A stretch of 64,000 nucleotides of DNA from contig CAMHQD010000005.1 in assembly GCA_946187345.1 (NCBI GenBank), positions 1-64,000 on the forward strand, in the 5' to 3' direction. The position numbers were made by a program, and so were the translations under genes. This document shows positions 1 through 8,674 of this stretch, piece after piece. The DNA comes from an uncultured Porphyromonadaceae bacterium (GTDB lineage: Bacteria > Bacteroidota > Bacteroidia > Bacteroidales > Muribaculaceae). Under the pieces are notes generated by a model. That model was not told the DNA's origin. It worked only from the letters and a program-made list of their open reading frames with translations, and did not search any database. Position 1 is the stretch's first letter; each line of letters begins with the position of its first letter.

Positions 1-54
1 CTAGGACGCCGCCCTCTCACGGCGGAAACCAGGGTTCGAGTCCCTGTTTCACTA
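1..54 (+). tRNA. tRNA-Glu(CTC), 5' part cut off by the window edge
   Basis: The anticodon stem is CCGCC/GGCGG at 9-13 and 21-25, with loop CTCTCAC at 14-20. The anticodon is therefore CTC, which reads the glutamate codon GAG. The T arm is CAGGG-TTCGAGT-CCCTG at 30-46, followed by the 3' acceptor strand at 47-53 and the discriminator A at 54. CCA is not encoded. The acceptor 5' strand and most of the D arm lie upstream of the window, so the acceptor pairing cannot be checked. Confidence 0.9.
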
Positions 55-61
55 CGATAAT

Positions 62-89
62 AGCCTCTCCCTGCCGGAGGGGCTTTTTT
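62..89 (+). terminator. Rho-independent terminator of the tRNA
   Basis: The stem AGCCTCTCC / GGAGGGGCT (one G-U pair) has a five-base loop CTGCC and runs directly into six T. It sits eight bases after the tRNA end. Confidence 0.85.
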
Positions 90-173
90 GTTTCTGTTAT
101 CAAAGCGGCATGGCCGCTTTGCCCTCCACTCGGCCGCTTTTCGCGCCACTCCTTTTAATGTGGCTGCTGTTTA

Positions 174-186
174 TGACAGATTGTCA
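174..186. promoter_or_regulatory. 13-bp palindrome upstream of groES, possible operator
   Basis: TGACA-GAT-TGTCA is a perfect inverted repeat 13 bp upstream of the sigma-54-like element at 200-215. Its position and symmetry suit an activator or repressor site. No known regulator can be assigned from the sequence. Confidence 0.4.
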
Positions 187-199
187 CGAGGTGGGGAAG

Positions 200-215
200 T
201 GGCACGGGGTGTGCT
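200..215 (+). promoter_or_regulatory. Candidate sigma-54 (-24/-12) promoter of groES-groEL
   Basis: TGGCACGGGGTGTGCT fits TGGCAC-N5-TTGCW with one mismatch, and the GG and GC dinucleotides (201-202 and 213-214) have the exact sigma-54 spacing. The start of transcription would be near 226, giving a leader of about 68 nt. No good TTTG/TAnnTTTG pair is seen between the tRNA terminator and groES. A TATAAT at 215-220 overlaps it but has no matching -35 element. Confidence 0.45.
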
Positions 216-293
216 ATAATGGGTGTGCGCGGCGCGTTGATTGCGTTGCACAGCAAGAATTTTTTAACAACTTAAAATAACAACAGATTTATC

Positions 294-563
294 ATGACAA
301 TCAAACCATTGGGCGATCGCGTACTCGTGGAGCCCGCCAAGGCAGAAGAAGTAGTGGGCGGTATCATCATTCCTGATAGCGCCAAGGAGAAGCCGCTGAA
401 GGGTCTTGTGAAGGCCGTTGGCTGCGGCACGAAGGACGAGCAGATGCAGGTGAAGGCCGGTGACACGGTGCTGTATGGCAAGTATGCCGGCACTGAGATT
501 GAGATTGACGGCGAGAAGTTGCTGATGATGCGTCAGAGTGACATTCTGGCAGTAGTTGAGTGA
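294..563 (+). CDS. groES: Co-chaperonin GroES
   Basis: This is the 10-kDa cytoplasmic co-chaperonin that caps the GroEL chamber and drives ATP-dependent folding. At 89 residues it has normal GroES length. It opens with the typical [12 protein letters not shown] strand, has the mobile loop [13 protein letters not shown] near residues 22-34, and ends with a short beta-rich tail ([13 protein letters not shown]). The ATG lies in an A-rich context without a Shine-Dalgarno sequence, as usual in this phylum. groEL follows after 65 bp, so the two genes form the usual operon. Transcription may start from the sigma-54-like element at 200-215. Confidence 0.97.
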   Translation: MTIKPLGDRVLVEPAKAEEVVGGIIIPDSAKEKPLKGLVKAVGCGTKDEQMQVKAGDTVLYGKYAGTEIEIDGEKLLMMRQSDILAVVE

Positions 564-616
564 TGACAGTTGTTACGATACTTTGTCTCACTTTACAAAT
601 TATAAATAATAAATAA

Positions 617-2266
<1,650 letters not shown>

Positions 2267-2310
2267 GCCATATTGTCAGCCCCAGTTAAAGGGGTGCAAA
2301 TGATAAGACG

Positions 2311-2350
2311 ATAGTCGCCGTCCCACTGAAGTCGGGGCGGCGACTATTTC
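2311..2350 (+). terminator. Hairpin terminator after groEL
   Basis: The arms 2311-2324 (ATAGTCGCCGTCCC) and 2334-2346 pair almost completely and are followed by TTCTATTT. It is a strong hairpin 44 bp after the groEL stop codon, with an imperfect T tract. Confidence 0.7.
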
Positions 2351-2376
2351 TATTTGCGGTTGATATCAAACTGAAG

Positions 2377-2402
2377 CGGGGTGTCTTGTAGCCCCGTTTT
2401 TT
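2377..2402. terminator. Second hairpin with T tract between convergent genes
   Basis: CGGGG (2377-2381) pairs with CCCCG (2392-2396) around a ten-base loop and is followed on the plus strand by TTTTTT, which runs into the stop codon of the minus-strand gene. It would end any transcription that passes the first groEL hairpin. Confidence 0.7.
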
Positions 2403-2910
2403 ATTCTACCATAAAGAATGTGATAGAGTCAGTGGCGATATCGTCGAGGAACCTGTAGGTGGTGTCACTTTCCCAGATGGGGATGCTATCGTTATGCTTG
2501 CCGATGACAGTTCCGATGCCGATGCCGGTTGTGCTGCCGCCGACGAGTGTCATTCCGGCCTGCTTGGTCTTTTGTTTCTTTGGTTTAGGTTTGCTGTAGG
2601 TGGTGTAGAACAGGGCTTTGGTGGTGGTGCATAGGTCAGACTTGCGGTCTTTGGCCACGGAGCCGATTTTGCCGGAGAATTTCTTGCGTATGAGCCACCG
2701 TTTGCCGGCTTGTTTGTCAACGATAATGAGTACGCCGCCCTCTTTGACGTTGACTTTGGTCTGTTCGTCGAGCGTCATTCCGGCTTGCAGTTCGGTGGGT
2801 TGGTCCTTGAGCCATGCTTTGGCGGCTTTCTCGATGTGGAAGGTTCTTGCCATCAGAGTGGTGAGGGCTGAGATGCCGAGCACGATAGTTATGAGAATCA
2901 GTTTTTTCAT
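2401..2910 (-). CDS. Small exported protein, partner of the CHASE2 protein
   Basis: A 169-residue protein with an N-terminal signal or anchor segment (hydrophobic residues about 3-20). The stretch LQAGMTLDEQTKVNVKEGG, with the following LIIVD and W-I-R residues, looks like the small beta fold found in FecR-type and similar periplasmic domains. That is only a resemblance. A basic segment (KPKPKKQKTK, near residue 108) and an acidic, Ser/Thr-rich end follow. It starts 13 bp after the CHASE2 gene on the same strand, so the two are almost certainly co-transcribed. I do not recognise a named family. A role in the envelope together with the CHASE2 protein is inferred only from the operon. Confidence 0.7.
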   Translation of the reverse strand: MKKLILITIVLGISALTTLMARTFHIEKAAKAWLKDQPTELQAGMTLDEQTKVNVKEGGVLIIVDKQAGKRWLIRKKFSGKIGSVAKDRKSDLCTTTKALFYTTYSKPKPKKQKTKQAGMTLVGGSTTGIGIGTVIGKHNDSIPIWESDTTYRFLDDIATDSITFFMVE

Positions 2911-2923
2911 AATTAGTTAACGA

Positions 2924-4093
2924 TTATAATAAGGATTGTTTTAACCACTTGAAGTCATATTTAACGCGCAGTGCGGCAAGTGCCGCTTTGTAAATGTTGC
3001 GGCTTTCGGGCACGAGCACTATTGTGGTGAAGATGAGGGTGAAACGGTAGAATCGTCCCTGTAGAGTCGCGTTTATCATTACAATAGTGAGAATGGTGAG
3101 CAGGGGCACGAGCACGATGTTGGTGAGATATGAACTGCGTAACCATTCTCTAAAGAAGACGGCCCAGGGGCGTTGAGCCTGAGGCAGATGAGTCTGAATC
3201 GCGGTGAGGAGAACCTCGAAGGCATAACTGAGGACGAAAGCGATGAGTATATTGATTGATAGGGGTACTTCGCTGGGGTAGCGGGTGGTGTTGTGAAGTG
3301 TTTCGAGGCAGGCGGCGTGGATTTCAACCCCAGGCATGTATGCCCGGCGTGAGGGCACTCTCATGACGTCGCTTCCGCTGCTTGTTACGCCGATGAGCAC
3401 GATGCGGCCTTTAATCTCATCGGCATAGTCTTGCAGTTGTTCGGCGTTAATGATTCGACACCCGGTGTTGTAGTCGATTATGAGTGGTGTTTGGCGCAGT
3501 TCAAGCGATTGCGTGATGCCGTAATGGTTGTTCCAAATATTGTTGAGCAATGCGACCATAGCGGTGTCGCCGTCTTGCTGGACCGGGCAGAATGTGTGTA
3601 CGACGCCGGCTTGGTCGATATCCAGTAGTGAACTTCCGGATTGCAAGCCGAGAGAGTCGGCGAAGTAGGATTGGATAGTGTTGCCGTCTTCGTCTGTCAT
3701 TCGCGCCATCACGACGCGTTGCCGGATTGCGGTGAGAGCGGTAGTGAGGCAACTGTCGGCCTTGCGGTCGGATGGTTGTGGGAACACGGCATCGATGCCG
3801 ACAGCAATAGGCTCCATGCCTGAAAGCTTTTCCAACACTCCCGCGATATAGTTACGGTTAACGTGGGTGCCGAGATCGACGACGACAATGTTGTCGGCCA
3901 CAGCCACATCCTCGTCCTGCTCGCCCTGGAAGACGGTCTCGCTAAGTGAGTTGGCGCTGACACTTTTCTGGTAAGGATTTTTGAGCCCGAGCCAGTCAAA
4001 AAGCGCACCGAACGCACCGGTGAGCGCAATAGCAATAATGACGACACATAAGTGGTCGCGATGAAAAGTGAATCTAAGCCAATTTTTGGACAT
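2924..4093 (-). CDS. CHASE2-domain membrane sensor protein without output domain
   Basis: 389 residues. One N-terminal membrane helix (about 14-34) is followed by a periplasmic CHASE2 domain of roughly 230 residues, recognisable by VVVDLGTHVNRNY, AVGIDAVFP, and KGRIVLIGVTSSGSDV followed by the PGVEIHA segment. Hydrophobic segments at about 274-300 and 325-365 come next. CHASE2 domains usually sense an extracytoplasmic signal for an attached kinase, cyclase or protease. Here nothing enzymatic follows the last helices, so any output must come through a partner, for example the small exported protein encoded directly downstream. The gene is divergent from the primary sigma factor gene, with 177 bp between the starts. 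Confidence 0.85.
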   Translation of the reverse strand: MSKNWLRFTFHRDHLCVVIIAIALTGAFGALFDWLGLKNPYQKSVSANSLSETVFQGEQDEDVAVADNIVVVDLGTHVNRNYIAGVLEKLSGMEPIAVGIDAVFPQPSDRKADSCLTTALTAIRQRVVMARMTDEDGNTIQSYFADSLGLQSGSSLLDIDQAGVVHTFCPVQQDGDTAMVALLNNIWNNHYGITQSLELRQTPLIIDYNTGCRIINAEQLQDYADEIKGRIVLIGVTSSGSDVMRVPSRRAYMPGVEIHAACLETLHNTTRYPSEVPLSINILIAFVLSYAFEVLLTAIQTHLPQAQRPWAVFFREWLRSSYLTNIVLVPLLTILTIVMINATLQGRFYRFTLIFTTIVLVPESRNIYKAALAALRVKYDFKWLKQSLL

Positions 4094-4144
4094 AAGAAAA
4101 CCCTAATCTTGTGGAAAAACAAAGGTCATATCATAACATGGCAA

Positions 4145-4152
4145 CAAATATA
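4145..4152 (-). promoter_or_regulatory. Possible -7 element for the CHASE2 operon
   Basis: On the minus strand this reads TATATTTG, a match to TAnnTTTG. It would start transcription about 45 nt before the CHASE2 start codon. No clear -33 element is present at the right distance. Confidence 0.4.
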
Positions 4153-4190
4153 ATCATTATTTTTGAATAAACTATTTTTTCTTGAAATTT

Positions 4191-4206
4191 TGGCACAAAA
4201 TTTGCT
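4191..4206 (+). promoter_or_regulatory. Candidate sigma-54 (-24/-12) promoter before the primary sigma gene
   Basis: TGGCACAAAATTTGCT matches TGGCAC-N5-TTGCW completely, with GG at 4192-4193 and GC at 4204-4205. Transcription would begin near 4217. The same bases form an inverted repeat, AAATTTT-GGCAC-AAAATTT (4185-4203), so they could instead be an operator. It lies upstream of the housekeeping-type promoter at 4213-4243. Confidence 0.5.
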
Positions 4207-4212
4207 ATAGTT

Positions 4213-4243
4213 ATTGTGATATAAGTTTTTTTTTGTAACTTTG
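4213..4243 (+). promoter_or_regulatory. Housekeeping -33/-7 promoter of the primary sigma factor gene
   Basis: ATTG at 4213-4216 and TAACTTTG at 4236-4243 are separated by 19 bp, the standard Bacteroidetes arrangement. The transcript would start near 4250, about 20 nt before the start codon. Confidence 0.75.
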
Positions 4244-4270
4244 CACGCTTAAACGCGTTTTTGTGAAAAG

Positions 4271-5128
4271 ATGAGACAACTCAAGATTACCAAATCGATT
4301 ACCAACCGTGAGAGCGCGTCGCTCGACAAGTATCTGCAAGAGATTGGCCGTAAGGAACTTATCTCTGTTGAGGAAGAAGTGGAGTTGGCGCAGCGTATCC
4401 GTCAGGGTGATGCAGAGGCGTTGGACCGGCTTGTTAGCGCGAACCTGCGTTTTGTTGTGTCTGTGGCAAAGCAGTACCAGAATCAAGGGTTGGGTCTTCC
4501 CGACCTTATTGATGAGGGTAATTTAGGCCTGATCAAGGCCGCCCAGAAGTTTGACGAGACCCGTGGTTTCAAGTTTATCTCCTACGCTGTGTGGTGGATC
4601 CGTCAGTCGATTCTCCAAGCACTTGCAGAGCAGGCACGTATCGTGCGTTTGCCGCTGAACCAGGTCGGTTCTCTTAACAAGATAGGCAAGGCGCTGTCGC
4701 GCTTCGAGCAAGAGCATGAGCGCCGTCCGAGCGCCGAGGAACTTGCCGAGGAGTTGCAAGTGCCTGTCGAGAAGATAAGCGACACGATGAAAGTCAGCAG
4801 CCGTCACGTGAGTGTTGACGCGCCGTTTGTTGACGGTGAGGACAACAGTCTGTTGGATGTGCTACCAAATGACGACTCGCCGATGGCCGATAGTACGTTG
4901 AACCAGGAGTCGCTATCGAAAGAGGTGGCACGCGCTTTGGAACAACTCAACCCTCGCGAGCGTGACATTCTGCGTATGTTCTTCGGCATCGGTTGCCAAG
5001 AGATGACGCTTGAGGAGATTGGGGCCAAGTTCGACCTCACTCGCGAGCGAGTGCGTCAGATTAAGGAGAAAGCGATCCGCCGGCTGAAGGGCCAAAAGAG
5101 CAAGTTGCTCAAGGCTTACCTTGGGTAA
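4271..5128 (+). CDS. rpoD: Primary (housekeeping) RNA polymerase sigma factor
   Basis: 285 residues, the short form typical of Bacteroidetes sigma-70 (sigma-ABfr), without region 1.1. Region 1.2 is near residues 10-40 ([16 protein letters not shown]). Region 2 follows with [13 protein letters not shown] and the -10 reading and melting helix [13 protein letters not shown]. Region 3 is near 130-180. Region 4.2 holds the helix-turn-helix [20 protein letters not shown] near 250-275, which would read the TTTG -33 element. The gene is monocistronic: it has a housekeeping promoter, a possible sigma-54 promoter and its own terminator. Confidence 0.97.
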   Translation: MRQLKITKSITNRESASLDKYLQEIGRKELISVEEEVELAQRIRQGDAEALDRLVSANLRFVVSVAKQYQNQGLGLPDLIDEGNLGLIKAAQKFDETRGFKFISYAVWWIRQSILQALAEQARIVRLPLNQVGSLNKIGKALSRFEQEHERRPSAEELAEELQVPVEKISDTMKVSSRHVSVDAPFVDGEDNSLLDVLPNDDSPMADSTLNQESLSKEVARALEQLNPRERDILRMFFGIGCQEMTLEEIGAKFDLTRERVRQIKEKAIRRLKGQKSKLLKAYLG

Positions 5129-5171
5129 GTACTAAGTATTGCGTATTGACATTGTTGCAAAAAAGAATTGG

Positions 5172-5200
5172 CGGGGTGCGATTGCGTGCCCCGTTTTTTT
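5172..5200 (+). terminator. Rho-independent terminator of the sigma factor gene
   Basis: CGGGG (5172-5176) pairs with CCCCG (5189-5193) and is followed by seven T. It lies 44 bp after the stop codon. Confidence 0.85.
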
Positions 5201-5219
5201 AATATAAATATTCACTTTT

Positions 5220-5251
5220 TTTGGTGGTGTGGATTTTTTTTGCTACCTTTG
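5220..5251 (+). promoter_or_regulatory. Strong -33/-7 promoter of the structured RNA
   Basis: TTTG (5220-5223) and TACCTTTG (5244-5251) with a 20-bp spacer fit the Bacteroidetes consensus exactly. No protein gene follows for more than 300 bp, so the transcript, starting near 5258, should be a non-coding RNA. Confidence 0.8.
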
Positions 5252-5257
5252 CGATGC

Positions 5258-5560
5258 AAAACAGAAGAACTGTTGGATAAAGAGAAGAAGATGTTTTAAG
5301 TTCATTGACATTAGTCATATCCACATCAAAGCAGATCGGGATACTCTTCAAATTATATTGAAATGCCGAGAAACGTAGCCATATCAATGGCGGGCCTCAC
5401 TCCCTTAGTGGAGTCGCACCGGTTGTGACGGAGGATTACAGCGATATGGTTGCCCTCAAATCCTGTTTTTATCGGAGTTTCATCACATCCTTTGGTGTGG
5501 ATTTCCTATAGAAGTCTCGCGCGTACAACACTGTGATGTTGTGTGCCCGAGACTTTTTTT
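5258..5560 (+). ncRNA. Structured non-coding RNA of about 300 nt, 6S-like shape, family unknown
   Basis: The segment runs from a consensus promoter to a strong terminator and holds no plausible ORF. Its ends fold on each other. ATCCACATCAAAG (5319-5331) pairs with CTTTGGTGTGGAT (5490-5502) over 13 bp with one G-U. Further in, GATACTC (about 5339-5345) pairs with GAGTTTC (5475-5481) with one mismatch. CCATATC (5379-5385) pairs with GATATGG (5443-5449). ACTCC/GGAGT (5399-5414) closes an inner hairpin. A 5' hairpin AACAG/CTGTT (5260-5274) precedes these. The long rod with interior bubbles recalls 6S RNA. The hallmark segments of RNase P RNA, tmRNA (tag ORF) and SRP RNA were not found. The identity is therefore open. 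Confidence 0.6.
5513..5560 (+). terminator. Terminator of the structured RNA
   Basis: AGTCTCG (5513-5519) pairs with CGAGACT (5548-5554), and the inner arms ACAACA/TGTTGT (5525-5530 and 5537-5542) pair around CTGTGA. Seven T follow. Its 3' arm also carries the -33 element of the next promoter. Confidence 0.85.
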
Positions 5561-5569
5561 GTACCTTTG
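5539..5569 (+). promoter_or_regulatory. -33/-7 promoter of the outer membrane barrel gene
   Basis: TTG (5539-5541) and TACCTTTG (5562-5569) have a 20-bp spacer. The -33 element lies inside the terminator hairpin of the upstream RNA. The transcript would start near 5576, giving a leader of about 22 nt. Confidence 0.75.
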
Positions 5570-5597
5570 CAGCCGATTTTGAGACATTATAATGTAG

Positions 5598-6815
5598 ATG
5601 ACAAACGATAATAACAATATGACGCGGCGTTTGGCTTTGTCGCTGACGGTGTTATTTATAGCGGTAGCGGCTGTGGCGCATACGGCGGACAGTCTTGTTT
5701 TGGTGTCAGCCGATAGTGCCGCCATTGCTACCGCCGACACTGTGGGGATTCCAAAGCGCCCCGGATTTTTTAAGCGCATTATAGACTACTTCACAGAGAC
5801 TGAGGAGGAGGAGTTGGCGGCTCGTAACAAGCGAGTGCGCTTCAGCGTGCTTGGAGGTCCGAGTTATTCGGGTGATAGCAAGTTGGGTATCGGCCTGGCC
5901 GGCGTAATCAATTTCCGGACAAAGGGGAGCGAGTATCCGATGCAGCCGAGCACAGCAATGGTGTTTGCCAGCATTTCGACAGAGAAATTCTGGACGGCAG
6001 GAGTGCGCAGCATTTCGTTTTTCAAGGGCGAAAAGATACGCCTTAACTGCGATATTGATTTCAGTTACTCGCCGCGCCGATATTGGGGCGTCGGTTACGA
6101 CAGGGGTAACGTTAATGACGGCTACATCAAACTCAAAGAGTATGACATCTTTGTGGTCGCCGAGTGGTTGTGGCGTGTGCGTCATAATTTGTACTTGGGT
6201 CCTGCCGTGCGGTGGGACTATGTGAACGGCGGTTCAAACGACCATCCGGAGTACTTCAACGGTCAAGACGTTGTCACGCGCAACTATGGAGTGGGACTGG
6301 TTGCCGTTTATGATAGTCGCGATGTGATACAGAACGCCTACAGCGGTTGGTATGTATATCTGGGACAGATGTTCCGTCCCAAGTGGTTAGGCAACGACTA
6401 TGCGTTTTCTACGACTGAGTTGCGGTTGAGCCATTACCGCAAGGCGTGGAAGGGTGCGGTGATCGCCGCCGAGGTTCGCGGCAAGTTTAACTTCGGCAAT
6501 CCGTCGTGGGCGATGATGAGTCTCTTTGGCGACAACTACACCATGCGCGGCTACTACAAGGGCCGTTACCGTGACAAGCATATTGTCACGGCGCAACTTG
6601 AGGTGCGTCAGCACATCTGGAAAAGTATCGGCTTGGTCGCGTGGGGCGGCGGAGGTAGTGTGTTTCACGATACCGACTCATTCAAGCACTGGTTGCCCAA
6701 CTTCGGTATCGGTGCCCGTTGGGAGTTCCGTAACCGCATCAATGTCCGGTTGGACTACGGCTTTGGTAAGCGTGGCCAGTCTACATTTATTTTCTCAATT
6801 AACGAGGCGTTTTAA
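5598..6815 (+). CDS. BamA/TamA-family outer membrane beta-barrel protein
   Basis: 405 residues. A signal peptide lies near residues 8-28 if the first ATG is used; the ATG at 5619 (MTRRLALSLTVLFI) is an equally good start. A short linker (PGFFKRIIDYF) leads into about 320 residues of alternating aromatic beta strands that end in a terminal phenylalanine, as expected for a barrel inserted by the Bam machinery. The C-terminal part resembles the surface antigen (D15) barrel of the Omp85 superfamily, but the protein is too short for POTRA repeats. Substrate or role is unknown. It may form a transcription unit with the transferase gene 81 bp downstream. Confidence 0.8.
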   Translation: MTNDNNNMTRRLALSLTVLFIAVAAVAHTADSLVLVSADSAAIATADTVGIPKRPGFFKRIIDYFTETEEEELAARNKRVRFSVLGGPSYSGDSKLGIGLAGVINFRTKGSEYPMQPSTAMVFASISTEKFWTAGVRSISFFKGEKIRLNCDIDFSYSPRRYWGVGYDRGNVNDGYIKLKEYDIFVVAEWLWRVRHNLYLGPAVRWDYVNGGSNDHPEYFNGQDVVTRNYGVGLVAVYDSRDVIQNAYSGWYVYLGQMFRPKWLGNDYAFSTTELRLSHYRKAWKGAVIAAEVRGKFNFGNPSWAMMSLFGDNYTMRGYYKGRYRDKHIVTAQLEVRQHIWKSIGLVAWGGGGSVFHDTDSFKHWLPNFGIGARWEFRNRINVRLDYGFGKRGQSTFIFSINEAF

Positions 6816-6896
6816 GACAAGAGAACGATAGAATAAAAAAGTACAGGAGTTTTATTCATACACTCGAGCAATCAAATAATCGAAAAGAGAACCCAA

Positions 6897-8585
6897 ATGA
6901 AGCGTTTTTTCACTAATCAACGGTTAATATATTGGATATTTGTGGTTGTGCTGATGATACCCAACATTGGCATGTTCTACACTGAGAGCACCGGCTTGCT
7001 CACGCGCGTTATTGCTGTGTTGCTGCCAGTGGGTTGCTATATGGCGGCCTTCACATTGCGACGGAGGCCAGGCGTAATGTTCTGGTGGTTGTTCTTGCTG
7101 GTGTTTATCGGCGCGTTCCAGACGTTCCTGCTATTCCTGTATGGCGAGAGTCCTATTGCTGTGGATATGTATCTTAACGTGGTCACCACCAATGTCACCG
7201 AGGCGAGCGAATTGCTTGCCAACCTGCTTGGTGGCCTGCTATTTGTTATTGGAGTGTATGGCGGCAGCATCGCGTTGGCTATTGTGTCGCAGCGTGCGTC
7301 TACGACTCTCGATGAATCGTTCCGTCATCGCTGGCGCCGTATGGGGCTCTGTTTGGCAGCGGCCGGGTTGTTGCTGCTCGGCGTGAATTATGCGGTTGAC
7401 AAACGCTTCCGCCTACTCAACGATGTGTTTCCGGTGAATGGTGTCTACAATATGGTTCTGGCAGTGGAGCGCTTTAGTGACGGTATCACTCGTGCGGACG
7501 ACTGGCGGACATTTGACGCCCAGGCCCACCGCACACGGCAAGACTCGGTGCCGGAGGTGTATGTGCTCATTGTGGGTGAGACGGCGCGCGCGGCCGATTT
7601 TGCCATATACGGCTATGACCGTCCCACCACGCCGCGACTGAGCGCATTGGGTGATAGCATTGTCGCCTTCAGCGACGCATTGACGATGAGCAACACGACC
7701 CACAAGAGTGTGCCGCTATTGTTAAGTGCGGTAGCCAGCGAGGGGAGTATGGATAGTCTCTATACTCAACGTGGATTGATTAACGCATTTGCCGGAGCCG
7801 GCTTTGCCACGGCTTATTATAGTAACCAGCGTCGCAATCATTCGTTCATAGACCGCTTTGGCAGCGAGGCCGATGAGGTGCATTTCCTCAAGGATAGCCT
7901 GCTGCTGGCAAACGTGTATGATGAGGAACTGTTGCCGCTTGTTGATGATCGCCTGGCTCGCTATGATGGCGGCAAACTGCTAATCGTGCTACACACCTAC
8001 GGGTCACACTTCAAATACCATGACCGCTATCCGGAGCAGATGGCTTACTTCAATCCCGAAAATCCTGTGAGTGCCGAGATGGTGATGCGTGACCAACTCG
8101 TGAACGGCTACGACAATACCATCCGTTATGCTGACCACATTGCCGGCGAGATAATCGCGAGACTGGATAGCCTTGATGTGCCCGCGGCAGTGATTTACAC
8201 CAGTGACCACGGCGAGGACATCTATGACGACAAGCGTGGCCGCCTGTTGCACGCCTCGCCTGTGCCTACCTATTGGCAGGTGCACGTGCCGCTGGTGGTG
8301 TGGACCTCAGGTGAGTACCGCACGTCTTATCCTGAAAAGTGGAGCGCGTTAGTTGCCAACGCTTCTCGTCCCGTGGCGACAAATATGGTACTTTATCACA
8401 CTGTACTCGATATGGCCGGCATCGCGACTCGTCTCACGCGCCCAGAGTTATCGCTTGCCGGTGCGGGATATAATCCACCAGAGCGCCTCTATGTGACAGA
8501 CCACAATGAATTCGTCCCTTTGAATCAAGCGGGCTTTAAGCGGCTTGACCTTGACGAGTTTAGCCGTCGCGGTATCTCATTCTGA
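6897..8585 (+). CDS. Phosphoethanolamine transferase, EptA-like (sulfatase/alkaline phosphatase fold)
   Basis: 562 residues, inner membrane, active site in the periplasm. Four to five hydrophobic helices cover residues 10-165. The catalytic domain begins with VLIVGETARAADF (Glu228 as metal ligand). The nucleophile is probably Thr267 or Thr268 in SNTTHKSVP, and the second metal site is TSDHGED near 435-441. This is the arrangement of EptA-type enzymes, which move phosphoethanolamine from phosphatidylethanolamine to lipid A or other envelope glycans and so lower surface charge. The acceptor cannot be read from the sequence. It follows the barrel gene on the same strand and ends before the large hairpin at 8607-8653. 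Confidence 0.88.
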   Translation: MKRFFTNQRLIYWIFVVVLMIPNIGMFYTESTGLLTRVIAVLLPVGCYMAAFTLRRRPGVMFWWLFLLVFIGAFQTFLLFLYGESPIAVDMYLNVVTTNVTEASELLANLLGGLLFVIGVYGGSIALAIVSQRASTTLDESFRHRWRRMGLCLAAAGLLLLGVNYAVDKRFRLLNDVFPVNGVYNMVLAVERFSDGITRADDWRTFDAQAHRTRQDSVPEVYVLIVGETARAADFAIYGYDRPTTPRLSALGDSIVAFSDALTMSNTTHKSVPLLLSAVASEGSMDSLYTQRGLINAFAGAGFATAYYSNQRRNHSFIDRFGSEADEVHFLKDSLLLANVYDEELLPLVDDRLARYDGGKLLIVLHTYGSHFKYHDRYPEQMAYFNPENPVSAEMVMRDQLVNGYDNTIRYADHIAGEIIARLDSLDVPAAVIYTSDHGEDIYDDKRGRLLHASPVPTYWQVHVPLVVWTSGEYRTSYPEKWSALVANASRPVATNMVLYHTVLDMAGIATRLTRPELSLAGAGYNPPERLYVTDHNEFVPLNQAGFKRLDLDEFSRRGISF

Positions 8586-8606
8586 ATGTGAATTACCATA
8601 GCGTAA

Positions 8607-8653
8607 GGTGACGGTACTTGTGTCTCAAATAGTGAGACACAAGTACCGTCACC
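8607..8653. terminator. Perfect 21-bp hairpin between convergent genes
   Basis: The arms 8607-8627 and 8633-8653 are exact reverse complements around the loop AATAG. It lies between the stop codons of the transferase (plus) and the trpB gene (minus). There is no T tract on either side, so it is either an unusually stable bidirectional terminator or an mRNA 3' end stabiliser. Confidence 0.7.
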
Positions 8654-8674
8654 AAATTAATTACGATACCTGTA

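Noticed and set aside
215-220. TATAAT box before groES as a sigma-70 promoter
   Set aside because: No -35 element lies at 16-18 bp, and the Bacteroidetes primary sigma factor reads TAnnTTTG instead. It is kept only as a weak alternative to the -24/-12 reading.
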